A DNA stretch of 64,000 nt. It comes from JBGPLJ01 sp035644395. Its GTDB lineage: Bacteria; Pseudomonadota; Gammaproteobacteria; Steroidobacterales; Steroidobacteraceae. The notes beneath the pieces were generated by a model that had not been told where the DNA came from, did no database searches, and worked only from the letters and a program-made list of their open reading frames with translations. Below are positions 37,508 through 45,988 of the stretch, one piece after another (position 1 is the stretch's first letter; the number at the start of each line of letters is the position of its first letter). The stretch is taken from assembly GCA_035644395.1 (NCBI GenBank), contig DASQOR010000065.1, forward strand, positions 1 through 64,000, read 5' to 3'. The translations under genes were made by a program, and so were the position numbers.

Positions 37508-38578
37508 ATGTCCAATGCCCCCTGGTTCGGTGCCCTGGTTGCCGTGCCCTTTGTCGCGGCCGCGGCCGGCGCCACCGACGATTTCCTGCAGCAGCTCGAG
37601 GCGCGCGTGCCCGCGGGCGAGCACAGCATCGTCATCGAGAACCTGGCGGGCGATGCCCGGGTGCTGCCATCGAGCGGGTCCGAGACCCAGGTGACCGCGA
37701 CGATTCACGTGGCGGGAGGCAATGAAGCGCTGGCGCGCCAGACCGCGCAGGGCATCCATCTGGAATCGGACGGCGGACGGCTGGTCGTGCGTTATCCCGA
37801 CGACCGCGAGATCTGCGCGTTGCCGGGCCGCTCGAAGTCGAGCACCCGCACGCATACGAACTATCTCGGCCATCGCGTCTATGTCGAGACCGGCACGACG
37901 CCGGGCAAGTGCCTGCGCGTCGACCTCGACGTGCGGCTGGCCGCGGACCGCAACCTGACCCTCAAGACCGTCATCGGTGAGATCGAAGCCTCGGGCCTGA
38001 AGGCCGACCTCGTCCTCGATACCGGCAGCGGCGACGTCACCGTGGCGAAGCATGCGGGGTCGCTCGACATCGACACGGGTTCCGGTGACGTCACTGTTTC
38101 GACCGCCCAGGGCAAGGTCCTCGTCGATACCGGGTCGGGCGATGTGACGATCACAGACGGTCGCGGCCGCATCAACGCCGACACGGGGTCGGGCGACGTG
38201 CGCCTCGTGCGCAATCGCGGTGACGTGCGCGCCGATACCGGGTCGGGCGATGTGCACCTGGACGAATTCGGCGAGGGCACGGACGTCGACATTGACACGG
38301 GCAGCGGCGACGTCGACATCGATGGCGATCTCTCCCAGGTCCGCAGGCTTCGCGTCGACACCGGCAACGGCGACATCAAGGTCATCACGCGCACGGTCGT
38401 GTCGCTCGACCTGGTGGCAGACAGCGGCTCCGGACGTGTGACCGTGGATGTCCCTGGAGCGCGGATCGTGCAGACCGAACGCAGCCACGCGGAAGCGACG
38501 ATCAGCGGCGGCGCCGGCACGGGCAAGCTCGATGCGGGCTCGGGCGATATCGAGTTCCGACAGTCCGCGGCGCACTGA
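37508..38578 (+). CDS. Exported DUF4097 repeat protein
   Basis: The 356-residue protein has a weak signal (APWFGALVAVPFVAAAAGA) and a DUF4097 domain built from about nine 16-22 residue beta repeats. DTGSGDV occurs six times, with DTGNGDI, DSGSGRV and DAGSGDI variants (residues about 175-355). Such repeats form a right-handed beta-solenoid; the family is widespread and of unknown function, often near anti-sigma or envelope genes. I use ATG 37508, which gives the signal-like start; an in-frame ATG at 37424 is inside the tldD end. No anti-sigma factor is adjacent. Confidence 0.8.
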   Translation: MSNAPWFGALVAVPFVAAAAGATDDFLQQLEARVPAGEHSIVIENLAGDARVLPSSGSETQVTATIHVAGGNEALARQTAQGIHLESDGGRLVVRYPDDREICALPGRSKSSTRTHTNYLGHRVYVETGTTPGKCLRVDLDVRLAADRNLTLKTVIGEIEASGLKADLVLDTGSGDVTVAKHAGSLDIDTGSGDVTVSTAQGKVLVDTGSGDVTITDGRGRINADTGSGDVRLVRNRGDVRADTGSGDVHLDEFGEGTDVDIDTGSGDVDIDGDLSQVRRLRVDTGNGDIKVITRTVVSLDLVADSGSGRVTVDVPGARIVQTERSHAEATISGGAGTGKLDAGSGDIEFRQSAAH

Positions 38579-39039
38579 CGCCGCCGCCTGCGCCATTTCT
38601 CGCACTAGCCGGCACGAATCCGCGTAGCGCACTGCGCGCCCGGCGACGACACTTCCGCCCGCGGTAGGCCAGGGATGGCCGCGCTTGGCAATGAGGACCA
38701 GACCGCAGGGCCTCGGGCCCGCACCGGGCGGAAATCGGCAGGCCGGCCGGGCGGGCCCGGCCCCTTCGCAAGACGCCGATCGTTTCATTGTCGTTCACGG
38801 GCGATGGATCCCTGTCGCTCAGTCGCTCCGGCCGCGCCTGCTCGTGACGGAACTCACCTGAGCGGTCGCAAATGTGCAAGCGGTTCCGCCCGTAATGGGC
38901 GTCCACTCAACATAGGTCCGTCGCCGTTTCGCGACCTTTGCCCGACTGTGATGCGGTCGACGGAGCGCCGCCCGCCGCGCCGGTAACGTCTCGCCCGGTT
39001 CGCAATGCCAGTCTGAAACAAATGAATCGAGGAGAGCGT
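38579..39039. other. 461-base intergenic stretch
   Basis: No supported gene is seen. Short open frames on both strands (for example 38675-38986 plus and 38502-38906 minus) have no ribosome binding site, family motif or signal. There is a GGCCGGCCGGGCGGGCC-type GC run near 38740. The last 12 bases before the next gene carry a good Shine-Dalgarno sequence (CGAGGAGAG). Confidence 0.5.
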
Positions 39040-39219
39040 ATGTCGGGCGATAACGCAGCCACCGGGACGTTCCAGTTGAACATCCCCTCGGACCTGATGG
39101 ACGAGATCAAGCGCAATCGTGTTGCGCGCCCGAGCCCCCTGAAGGTCGAGGGCATGAAGCCTTCGCTTCTGGACCGCCTTTTCGGCCGCCTGGACGACGA
39201 AAAGCCGTCGCGCCGCTGA
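39040..39219 (+). CDS. Small conserved-looking soluble protein
   Basis: From ATG 39040, 4-10 bases after a strong GAGGAGAG ribosome binding site, a 59-residue protein runs to a TGA followed by a clear terminator. The sequence reads TFQLNIPSDLMDEIKRNRV, then a Pro-Ser-rich stretch, then SLLDRLFGRLDDEKPSRR; two amphipathic helices are likely. No family was recognised. The combination of strong RBS, own terminator and non-random sequence supports a real gene. Confidence 0.65.
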   Translation: MSGDNAATGTFQLNIPSDLMDEIKRNRVARPSPLKVEGMKPSLLDRLFGRLDDEKPSRR

Positions 39220-39242
39220 TCGGGTCGGAGAATGACGCAAAG

Positions 39243-39271
39243 GGCCGTGGGAGCAATCCCACGGCCTTTTT
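39243..39271 (+). terminator. Intrinsic terminator after the 59-residue gene
   Basis: A perfect 10-bp stem (GGCCGTGGGA / TCCCACGGCC) with a GCAA tetraloop is followed by TTTTT at 39267-39271. Confidence 0.9.
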
Positions 39272-39411
39272 CTTTCTTATGTCAAAGACGCGATTCGCCC
39301 TTGCCCTTCAGGTGCTTGGGCCCGCAGGTCCGCCGCGGACCGAGTGACAGCGGCGCGATACGTCAAGTTGCCGCTTTCCATGTGCACGCGGATTTCCTAC
39401 GATCGTCCGCC

Positions 39412-39645
39412 ATGGGGATCCGCGCAGTACATCTGGCCAGGCCAGTCTATGAAAGCGTGCCGTACGCGTATGTGTTCAGCGGCATCACGCTCATGCTGCT
39501 GTCGTATTTCGACGGGCGCGGCGTCTGGTCGACGCTTGCGGGCGTTGCGGGCCTGTTGGCCGTGGTGGGCGGTGCCGTGATTTTCCTGAAGCGCCGCGAC
39601 TACCGCATCAATCACGCGCACTACGACTATCGATCACTCGACTAG
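39412..39645 (+). CDS. Small membrane protein
   Basis: From ATG 39412 the product has 77 residues and two membrane helices (about 18-33, AYVFSGITLMLLSYF, and 41-60, TLAGVAGLLAVVGGAVIFL) joined by a short DGRGVW turn, with a basic and aromatic tail (KRRDYRINHAHYDYRSLD). No family was recognised. Its TAG stop lies in the first unit of a 13-bp tandem repeat. Upstream in-frame sequence back to 39232 lacks membrane character and was left out. Confidence 0.6.
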   Translation: MGIRAVHLARPVYESVPYAYVFSGITLMLLSYFDGRGVWSTLAGVAGLLAVVGGAVIFLKRRDYRINHAHYDYRSLD

Positions 39646-39671
39646 ATCACTCGACTAGATCCCTCGACTAG
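39633..39671. repeat. Three 13-bp tandem repeats over two stop codons
   Basis: ATCACTCGACTAG (39633-39645), ATCACTCGACTAG (39646-39658) and ATCCCTCGACTAG (39659-39671) are direct repeats. The TAG of unit 1 stops the plus-strand small membrane protein; CTA of unit 3 (39668-39670) is the stop of the convergent ATPase. Confidence 0.85.
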
Positions 39672-40942
39672 GCCGATCGGTCCGACTCGCTCGTCGGGCT
39701 GAGTTCGGCGCCGGCTTCGTCGAGCACCGGCACGTCGCTCGTCTCCGCAGTCGACTTGTGCTTCGGCGAGCGCTCGTCGATGTACATGAGCTCGTGCTTG
39801 CCGACCAGCACCACGTCCCCGTCGTTCAGGTTGTGCTTGCGCACGCGCTTCTGCTTAACGTAGATGCCGTTGGTCGAGTTGAGGTCCTCGATGACGGAGC
39901 CGTCCGCCGTCGAGATGATCTGGCAGTGATGCCGGCTCACGTATTTGCTGTCGATCTGCAGGTCGTTGTCGGTCGTGCGGCCGATGATGAAGCGGCCGTT
40001 CAGGAGTTGCCGCTCCGCGATGGTCTGGCCTTCATGCGCGATCAGCACCCGGCCGATCACATCGGGCTTGTCGCCGCCATTCGCGTGCGGCGGCTCGACG
40101 GCCGACGGCAGCAGGCGGTTCGTGCGCGACACGAAGTCCGTCCACTGCAGCTCCTTGATGGCCGCTTCGACATCGCCGAGCGTCACCACGCTCGAATCGC
40201 GGCCGTAGGCCGACATCATCGCGGTGTCGCACAGCGTGTTGACGAGGCGCGGCACGCCGCCCGTGTACTGAAAAATGAGCGCGAAGGTTCCGTCCTCGAA
40301 GATATGGCGCCCCTGGCAGCCCGCCACCTCGAGCCGGTGCTCGATGTAATTGCGGGTTTCCGGGCGGCTCAGCTGCGTGAGGTGAAACCGCAGGCGCACG
40401 CGCTGCGTCAACTGCACCAGCTCCGGCGCATTCAGCTTCTCATTGAGCTCCGGCTGGCCCGCCAGGATGATGCGCAGCACCTTCTCCTTGGTCGTCTCGA
40501 CGCCGGACAGCATGCGCACCTCTTCGAGCACGCGGTTCGAGAGGTTCTGCGCCTCGTCGATGATGAGCACGACCTTGCGGCCGCTCGCGTACTGCTCGAT
40601 GAGGAAGTTGTTGATGGTCGCGAGGAGCTCCGCCTTCTTCATCTTGAACGGCGTGAAGCCGAACTGCACCAGCACCGACTGCAGGAATTCGGTGGGCGAG
40701 ACCTGGGTCTGGTTGACCTGCGCCACGACCACGTCCTTGCCGAGTTCGCGCAGGAAGGTCTCGATCAGGGTCGTCTTGCCGGATCCGATCTCGCCGGTGA
40801 GCACGACGAAGCCGTCGGTGAACCAGATCGTCGACTCCATGTAGGCCTTGGCCCGGGCATGGTGCTTCGACAGGTACAGGAACGCGGGGTCCGGGCTAAG
40901 CCGGAAGGGCAGCTCCGTCAGTTTGAAGAGTTCCAGGTACAT
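39668..40942 (-). CDS. ExeA/GspA-like AAA ATPase with FHA domain
   Basis: The 424-residue protein starts MYLELFKLTELPFRLSPDP, as in ExeA/MSHA biogenesis-type ATPases. It has Walker A GEIGSGKTTLI near residue 44, Walker B VVLIIDEAQNLS and the sensor RIILAGQPEL, then a C-terminal FHA domain (about 330-400: FIIGRTTDNDLQIDSKYVSRHHCQI and DLNSTNGIYVKQKRV). FHA domains bind phosphothreonine, so its ATPase may be tied to Ser/Thr kinase signalling. No secretion or pilus genes are nearby. I use ATG 40942, which gives the family N-terminus. Confidence 0.85.
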   Translation of the reverse strand: MYLELFKLTELPFRLSPDPAFLYLSKHHARAKAYMESTIWFTDGFVVLTGEIGSGKTTLIETFLRELGKDVVVAQVNQTQVSPTEFLQSVLVQFGFTPFKMKKAELLATINNFLIEQYASGRKVVLIIDEAQNLSNRVLEEVRMLSGVETTKEKVLRIILAGQPELNEKLNAPELVQLTQRVRLRFHLTQLSRPETRNYIEHRLEVAGCQGRHIFEDGTFALIFQYTGGVPRLVNTLCDTAMMSAYGRDSSVVTLGDVEAAIKELQWTDFVSRTNRLLPSAVEPPHANGGDKPDVIGRVLIAHEGQTIAERQLLNGRFIIGRTTDNDLQIDSKYVSRHHCQIISTADGSVIEDLNSTNGIYVKQKRVRKHNLNDGDVVLVGKHELMYIDERSPKHKSTAETSDVPVLDEAGAELSPTSESDRSA

Positions 40943-41020
40943 CTGGAGGCATTCTAGCCGAGGTCCGGCCGGGGTTTGGGCGCGGATTCGTTGCACGGGC
41001 GCCCCCGCGCCGGGACAAAG

Positions 41021-42118
41021 TCACAATTCCACGCCCTGGCGGCGAAATCCGCGCATGAGCGCGCGCAAGCGTGCATCGCGGCGCGCAGCGGTCGGGGCGA
41101 TGAGCGTGCAGTGGCCGAGCTTGCGCCCCGGGCGCGGTGTCTTGCCGTAGTCGTGGAAGTGCAGGTCCGGTTCGGCCAGCGCGCCGGCCATCGCCGGCAG
41201 CCGGCCGATGAAGTTGATCATCGCCGCGTGGCCGCGAACCGCCGTCGCGCCGAGCCCGAGGCCCGTGATCGCCCGCAGATGATTCTCGAACTGGCTGGTC
41301 GCGGCGCCTTCGATGGTCCAGTGGCCGGAATTGTGGACGCGCGGCGCCATCTCGTTCGCGATGAGGCGCCCGCGCACGACGAAGAACTCGATCGCGAGCA
41401 CGCCGACGTAGTCGAAATGGCGGAGAACCTCGCGCATGTGGCGCTCGGCGAGGCGTTGCAGGGCCGCGTCGCGGTAGGGGGCGCGGCTGTATCGCAGGAT
41501 CCCGCCGCTGTGAAGGTTTTCCACGAGCGGGTAGTGCGCAATATCGCCGCCGATGCCGCGCACGCCGATCAGCGACACCTCGCGTTCGAATGGAACGAAG
41601 TCCTCGACGACGAGGGGACTGCCCTCGAGCTTGCGCCACGCGGCGTCGACGTCGTCGCGCTTCCTGAGCACGGCCTGCCCTTTGCCATCGTAGCCCAAGC
41701 GCCGCGTCTTGAGGACCGCCGGCAATCCGATGTCGGCGAGCGCGCGGTCGAGATCCGCGCGCGAATCGACCGCCGCGAATTCCACGGTCGGTATTTCGAG
41801 CAGGCGGAACAGCGTTTTTTCGTGCACGCGATCCTGGGAGACCTCGAGTGCGCGCGCACAGGGGCGGATCTTGTCGGCCGGCACGCGCGCGAGCGCCCGC
41901 GATGGCACGTTCTCCCAGTCGAAAGTGACGACGTCGACCTGCGAGCCAAGCTCGGCGATGCGCGCCGCGTCGCTGATGTCGCCGATGAGACTCTCACCCA
42001 CCTGCGCGCCCGGCGTGTCGTTCGTGCGATCGAGGAACAGCGGCTCGATGCCCAGGGGATAGCCGGCGAGCGCCAGCATCCGTCCTAGCTGGCCCGCACC
42101 GATGATGCCGACTTTCAT
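41021..42118 (-). CDS. purK: N5-carboxyaminoimidazole ribonucleotide synthase
   Basis: PurK makes N5-CAIR from AIR, bicarbonate and ATP in purine synthesis. The 365-residue ATP-grasp protein starts KVGIIGAGQLGRMLALAGYPLG and has KTRRLGYDGKGQAV, LVVEDFVPFEREVSLI and the ATP-grasp core FFVVRGRLIANEMAPRVHNSGHWTIEGA. The ATG overlaps the purE stop (ATGA), as usual for purEK operons. Confidence 0.97.
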   Translation of the reverse strand: MKVGIIGAGQLGRMLALAGYPLGIEPLFLDRTNDTPGAQVGESLIGDISDAARIAELGSQVDVVTFDWENVPSRALARVPADKIRPCARALEVSQDRVHEKTLFRLLEIPTVEFAAVDSRADLDRALADIGLPAVLKTRRLGYDGKGQAVLRKRDDVDAAWRKLEGSPLVVEDFVPFEREVSLIGVRGIGGDIAHYPLVENLHSGGILRYSRAPYRDAALQRLAERHMREVLRHFDYVGVLAIEFFVVRGRLIANEMAPRVHNSGHWTIEGAATSQFENHLRAITGLGLGATAVRGHAAMINFIGRLPAMAGALAEPDLHFHDYGKTPRPGRKLGHCTLIAPTAARRDARLRALMRGFRRQGVEL

Positions 42119-42612
42119 GATCCGGGATTGCGCGGGTCGGGCTTCGCCAGCACCTCGTCGGTCTGCTGGCGGCGAAATTTCTTCACGGCCTGATCCACGT
42201 CCGGATACTTGTTCGCGAGAATCGACGCCGCGAGCAGCGCCGCGTTGCGGGCGCCCGCGGGGCCGATGGCGAGCGTCCCGACCGGAACGCCGCCCGGCAT
42301 CTGCACGATCGAGAGGAGCGAGTCGAGCCCATTGAGCGCCTTCGAAACGACCGGTACGCCGAGCACCGGCAGGGTCGTCTTTGCGGCCACCATGCCCGGC
42401 AAGTGCGCAGCGCCGCCGGCGCCGGCGATGATGACCTCGATGCCGCGGCCCTGGGCGCCCGATGCGTACTCGAACAGCAGGTCCGGCGTGCGGTGGGCGG
42501 AGACGACTTTGACTTCGTGGGCGATGCCGAGCTTTTCCAGTTCGGCTGCGGCGTGGCTCAGGGTCTCCCAATCGGAGGAGGAGCCCATGACGATGCCCAC
42601 CAGCGGTTTCAT
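42115..42612 (-). CDS. purE: N5-carboxyaminoimidazole ribonucleotide mutase
   Basis: PurE moves the carboxyl group of N5-CAIR to give CAIR. The 165-residue protein starts PLVGIVMGSSSDWETL, has VVSAHRTPDLLFEYA, IIAGAGGAAHLPGMVA and LLSIVQMPGGVPVGTLAIG, the standard active-site blocks of class I PurE. It lies first in purEK; the perfect palindrome at 42628-42680 sits just upstream of its start and may separate it from darP. Confidence 0.97.
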   Translation of the reverse strand: MKPLVGIVMGSSSDWETLSHAAAELEKLGIAHEVKVVSAHRTPDLLFEYASGAQGRGIEVIIAGAGGAAHLPGMVAAKTTLPVLGVPVVSKALNGLDSLLSIVQMPGGVPVGTLAIGPAGARNAALLAASILANKYPDVDQAVKKFRRQQTDEVLAKPDPRNPGS

Positions 42613-42627
42613 CGGCGCATTGTACCG

Positions 42628-42680
42628 AAAATGGGGACATTCCTGATTTCCGCGATGGAAATCAGGAATGTCCCCATTTT
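42628..42680. repeat. Perfect GGGGACATTCC palindrome between purE and darP
   Basis: Two perfect 24-base arms (42628-42651 and 42657-42680) flank a 5-base loop GCGAT. The outer part is AAAATGGGGACATTCC. On the minus strand the right arm encodes the last residues (KWGHS) and the TGA stop of darP. The left end of this window (141-189) holds a decayed relative. Confidence 0.92.
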
Positions 42681-43168
42681 CCGTCGAGGTAGCGGAAGAG
42701 CGCGCGCGAGGCCGTGCGGCGAGTGTGATCGTCGTGTGCGTGGCGGACGGCTTCGAGCAGTTTCGCGACCTCGGCCGAATCCGCCGTCGCTGCGACCGCC
42801 TGCAACGCGGGAATTGCCGACGCGCCTTCGGTCACGAGCCGATCGCGCCAACCCTCGACCTGACGGAAGCGCGCGCCGGAACTGCGCTGGCGCGTCAGGT
42901 GCTGGTCGATCACCGCCCGGATCGGCGTGGCATCGATCGTGCGCATGAGACGGCCGATATACTGGCGCTGGCGCAGCAGCGCACCGTGGGCCTTGATGCG
43001 CCGGGCCGCCAGGATCGCCTCGCGCAGGGTCTCGGGAAGCTCGACGGCGTCGAACACCGTGTCAGGCAGGCCGATGAGCTCCTCGCCGAGCTCCTGCAGC
43101 TCCTGCGATTCGCGCTTGCGTGCGCTCTTGCTCGGCCGCTCGCCGGCTTCGTCGTCCGTCCCGGTCAT
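42662..43168 (-). CDS. darP: Dual-action ribosomal maturation protein DarP (YjgA)
   Basis: DarP/YjgA (DUF615) binds the 50S subunit late in assembly. The 168-residue protein has the family blocks SKSARKRESQELQELGEELIGLP, RIKAHGALLRQRQYIGRLMR, and RFRQVEGWRDRLVTEG. I use ATG 43168; an upstream ATG at 43249 would overlap the divergent pmbA. It is divergent from pmbA, as is standard. Its last residues, GKWGHS, and the stop codon come from the palindromic repeat at 42628-42680, so the original C-terminus may have been replaced. Confidence 0.93.
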   Translation of the reverse strand: MTGTDDEAGERPSKSARKRESQELQELGEELIGLPDTVFDAVELPETLREAILAARRIKAHGALLRQRQYIGRLMRTIDATPIRAVIDQHLTRQRSSGARFRQVEGWRDRLVTEGASAIPALQAVAATADSAEVAKLLEAVRHAHDDHTRRTASRALFRYLDGKWGHS

Positions 43169-43236
43169 GGCCGCAAGCCTAGCATGCGTGGCAGAATCGG
43201 CACCCCACGCGCGCCGCTCGCATACCAACCGTCCCA

Positions 43237-44586
43237 ATGAATACCGCACCCGCCGTCGTTGCCGCCGATGACAAATCCACGCTCGAAGCGGTGGTCGCGC
43301 AGTCGCTGAAGCTCGCCCGCGCCCGGGGCGCGAGCGATGCGGAAGTCGGCGCGAGCATGCAAACCGGACTTTCCGTGACCGTACGCCTCGGCGAGGTCGA
43401 GACGCTCGAATATCAGCGCGATCGCGGTGTCGGCGTCACGGTCTACTTCGGCAAGCGCAAGGGCTCGGCGAGCACCTCGGATCTGAGTCAGGCCGCGCTT
43501 GCGGATACCGTGGAGAAGGCGTGCAGCATCGCGGGATTCACGGCGGAGGACGATTGCGCCGGCCTGCCCGACGAGAAGCAGCTTGCGCTCAAGTTTCCCG
43601 ATCTCGACCTGGCGCACCCCTGGGACATTGCACCCGAGCGGGCCATCGAACTGGCACGCGCCTGTGAATCCGCGGCGCTCGCGGTCGACAAGCGGGTGAC
43701 GAACTCCGAGGGAGCGATGCTGGCATCGCATCGGGGCCTGCGCGTCTTTGGCAACAGCCGCGGGTTTCTCGGCGGCTATCCGAGCACGTCGCACAGCCTC
43801 TCGTGCGCCGTGCTGGCCTCGCAGGGCGATGAAATGCAGCGCGACTACTGGTACACGGCCGCGCGCGACTGGAAGACGCTCGAGCCGGCGGATGGCGTCG
43901 GGCGCGCAAGCGCCATTCGCGCGGTAGAACGGCTTGGCTCGCGCAAGATTCCGACCTGCAAGGCGCCGGTGCTGTACGCGCCGGAGCTCGCGCGCGGACT
44001 CATTCGAAGCTTCGTCGGCGCGGTGAGTGGCGGCAGCCAGTATCGCAAGTCGACCTTCCTGCTCGATGCGGCCGGCCGGACCGTGCTGCCGAAGTTCGTG
44101 CGGCTGCGCGAGCGTCCGCATATTCCCGGCGCCCTCGGCAGCAGTCCCTTCGATTCCGAGGGCGTCACGACCCGCGATCGCAGCCTCGTCGAGGACGGCG
44201 TGCTGCAGGGCTACGTGCTCGACAGTTACTCCGCGCGCAAGCTCGGCCTCGAAACGACCGGCAACGCCGGCGGCATCCACAACCTCGTGGTCGAATCGGG
44301 TCCCGACGACTATGACGCGTTGCTGCGCAGGATGCATCGCGGCCTGGTCGTGACGGAGCTGATGGGGCAGGGCGTGAATCTCGTGACGGGCGACTATTCA
44401 CGCGGCGCCGCCGGCTTCTGGGTCGAGGACGGCCGCGCGGGCTTTCCTGTGCATGAAGTGACGATCGCCGGCAACCTGAAGGACATGCTGCTCGGCATCG
44501 TGGCGATCGGCAATGACGTCGACCTGCGCGGGTCGATCCGCACCGGATCGGTCCTCGTCGACGAGATGACCATTGCCGGCGAATAG
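43237..44586 (+). CDS. pmbA: Metalloprotease-associated protein PmbA/TldE
   Basis: PmbA (TldE) is the partner of TldD; it contributes substrate handling but not the metal site. The 449-residue protein has the family core LARARGASDAEVGASMQTGLSVTVRLGEVETLEYQRDRGVGVTVYFGKRKGSAS, GNSRGFLGGYPSTSHSLSC and C-terminal GVNLVTGDYSRGAAGFWVEDGRAGFPVHEVTIAGNL. It is divergent from darP with a 68-base gap. The catalytic partner tldD is 7 kb upstream in this window. Confidence 0.97.
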   Translation: MNTAPAVVAADDKSTLEAVVAQSLKLARARGASDAEVGASMQTGLSVTVRLGEVETLEYQRDRGVGVTVYFGKRKGSASTSDLSQAALADTVEKACSIAGFTAEDDCAGLPDEKQLALKFPDLDLAHPWDIAPERAIELARACESAALAVDKRVTNSEGAMLASHRGLRVFGNSRGFLGGYPSTSHSLSCAVLASQGDEMQRDYWYTAARDWKTLEPADGVGRASAIRAVERLGSRKIPTCKAPVLYAPELARGLIRSFVGAVSGGSQYRKSTFLLDAAGRTVLPKFVRLRERPHIPGALGSSPFDSEGVTTRDRSLVEDGVLQGYVLDSYSARKLGLETTGNAGGIHNLVVESGPDDYDALLRRMHRGLVVTELMGQGVNLVTGDYSRGAAGFWVEDGRAGFPVHEVTIAGNLKDMLLGIVAIGNDVDLRGSIRTGSVLVDEMTIAGE

Positions 44587-44592
44587 CCGGCC

Positions 44593-45897
44593 TCAGCCTT
44601 CTTTTGCGAGGTCCGCGAGCGATCGGTTCGCGATGCACTCGTTCATGGTTTTCTCGATGCCCTGTGCCAGCTGGTCGACGGCCGGGTCGGTGTGCGCCGT
44701 CGCGTGCGGCCCGGAGCCGCTGCGCCTGCGGACCGCGTCCAGTATCTCGGTGAGGCGGATCTCGTGCATGTCGCGGCCGGGAATGAGGCACTCGTCTTCG
44801 GTCGCGACCAGCAGGCCCTCGTGCTCGAGCGCGTGCACGACGCCCGCGAGCGTGATGCTCGGCATGTCAAAGCGCTGCGCCAGGAGGTTCGTCGTCCAGA
44901 TGCGCTCGCCCTTCTGGTAGGCCCGGCCGACGAGATACATCACGTTGAAGGCGACCCGTTCGGCGACCGAGCCCGCGAGGCGGATCTGCTCGTGTCCGCG
45001 CCTGAGGTAGTGCGGATTCTGCACGTAGAAGGAGAGCTGCGCGCCGATCATGAGGATGAGCCAGCTCAGGTACACCCAGATGATCGCGGTGATGACGACG
45101 GCAAAGCCCGTGTAGACGGCGACGAGCTGCGTCGAGTAGTGCACGAACGCGGAGAATCCGGCGCCGCTCGCGGCCCAGAGGAAACCGGCCGTGGCGCCGC
45201 CGATGAGGGCGGGCAGGAAGCGCACGCGCGCGTTCGGAATGAAGCCGAAGAGGAACGTGAAGATGCCTGTGATGATGACGTAGGGCACGAGCTTGCCGAT
45301 GCCCGTCGCGAGCGGCGCAATGAGCGGCCACTGCATGAGGCTGCGCGCCCAGCCACTGTTGCCGGTGGTCGCGACGAGGCCGAATGCCGTCACCAGCACG
45401 ATGGGCCCGATCACCATCATGCTGAGGTATTCCATCACCCGGCGCGCAAAGCTGCGCGGCCGCTCCACGCGCCAGACGAAGTTCAGGCTCTCCTCGACTT
45501 TCTGGATGGTCGAGAGCACCGTGAAAACGAGCACCGCGAGGCCGACCGAGCCGACGACCGTGCCGCGGATGTTGTCGGCGAACTCGAGCACGCGCGTCGT
45601 GAGCTGGCCAGCATCCTCGCCCATGGGCCGGAGGAACTCATGGATCACCGGCTCGAGCGTCGCGCTCATGCCGAGGCCCTTGATGAGCGAGAAGCTGAAG
45701 GCGACGAGCGGCACGACCGACAGCAGCGTCGTGTACACGAGGCTCATGGCCCGCATGTTGAGCTCGCCCCGCACGAGATCGCGGATGAGCGCATAGGGGT
45801 AGCGCAGGACGCGCAGCACCCAGCCAAGCGGGCTGCTGGCGTGCAGCTGTGCGTTATCGAAGAGCAGCGCCGTCAGGCGGGCATTGAGATCGAACAT
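44593..45897 (-). CDS. YihY/UPF0761 membrane protein with C-terminal winged-helix-like tail
   Basis: The 434-residue protein has about six membrane helices in residues 45-290, including AMSLVYTTLLSVVPLVAFSFSLIKGLG and SWLILMIGAQLSFYVQNP, the YihY/BrkB pattern. A C-terminal cytosolic part of about 120 residues (AERVAFNVMYLVGRAYQKG...LAQRFDMPSITLAGVVHALEHEGLLVATEDECLIPGRDMHEI) looks like a winged-helix DNA-binding or regulator domain, as in longer YihY proteins. The function is unsettled; the old RNase BN label is outdated. It converges on pmbA with a 6-base gap. Confidence 0.88.
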   Translation of the reverse strand: MFDLNARLTALLFDNAQLHASSPLGWVLRVLRYPYALIRDLVRGELNMRAMSLVYTTLLSVVPLVAFSFSLIKGLGMSATLEPVIHEFLRPMGEDAGQLTTRVLEFADNIRGTVVGSVGLAVLVFTVLSTIQKVEESLNFVWRVERPRSFARRVMEYLSMMVIGPIVLVTAFGLVATTGNSGWARSLMQWPLIAPLATGIGKLVPYVIITGIFTFLFGFIPNARVRFLPALIGGATAGFLWAASGAGFSAFVHYSTQLVAVYTGFAVVITAIIWVYLSWLILMIGAQLSFYVQNPHYLRRGHEQIRLAGSVAERVAFNVMYLVGRAYQKGERIWTTNLLAQRFDMPSITLAGVVHALEHEGLLVATEDECLIPGRDMHEIRLTEILDAVRRRSGSGPHATAHTDPAVDQLAQGIEKTMNECIANRSLADLAKEG

Positions 45898-45988
45898 GGC
45901 GCGCCAGAGCCTTGCACGGCTGTCCGTGACTGGCAAGCGGCGCAGCGCATCGCTACATTGGACCCAGCACCCCGCAAGCGGAGCGCAC

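Noticed and set aside
37994..38570. Regular repeats that might suggest a CRISPR array
   Set aside because: The repeats are in-frame codons for DTGSGDV in a DUF4097 protein; there are no unique spacers of constant length.
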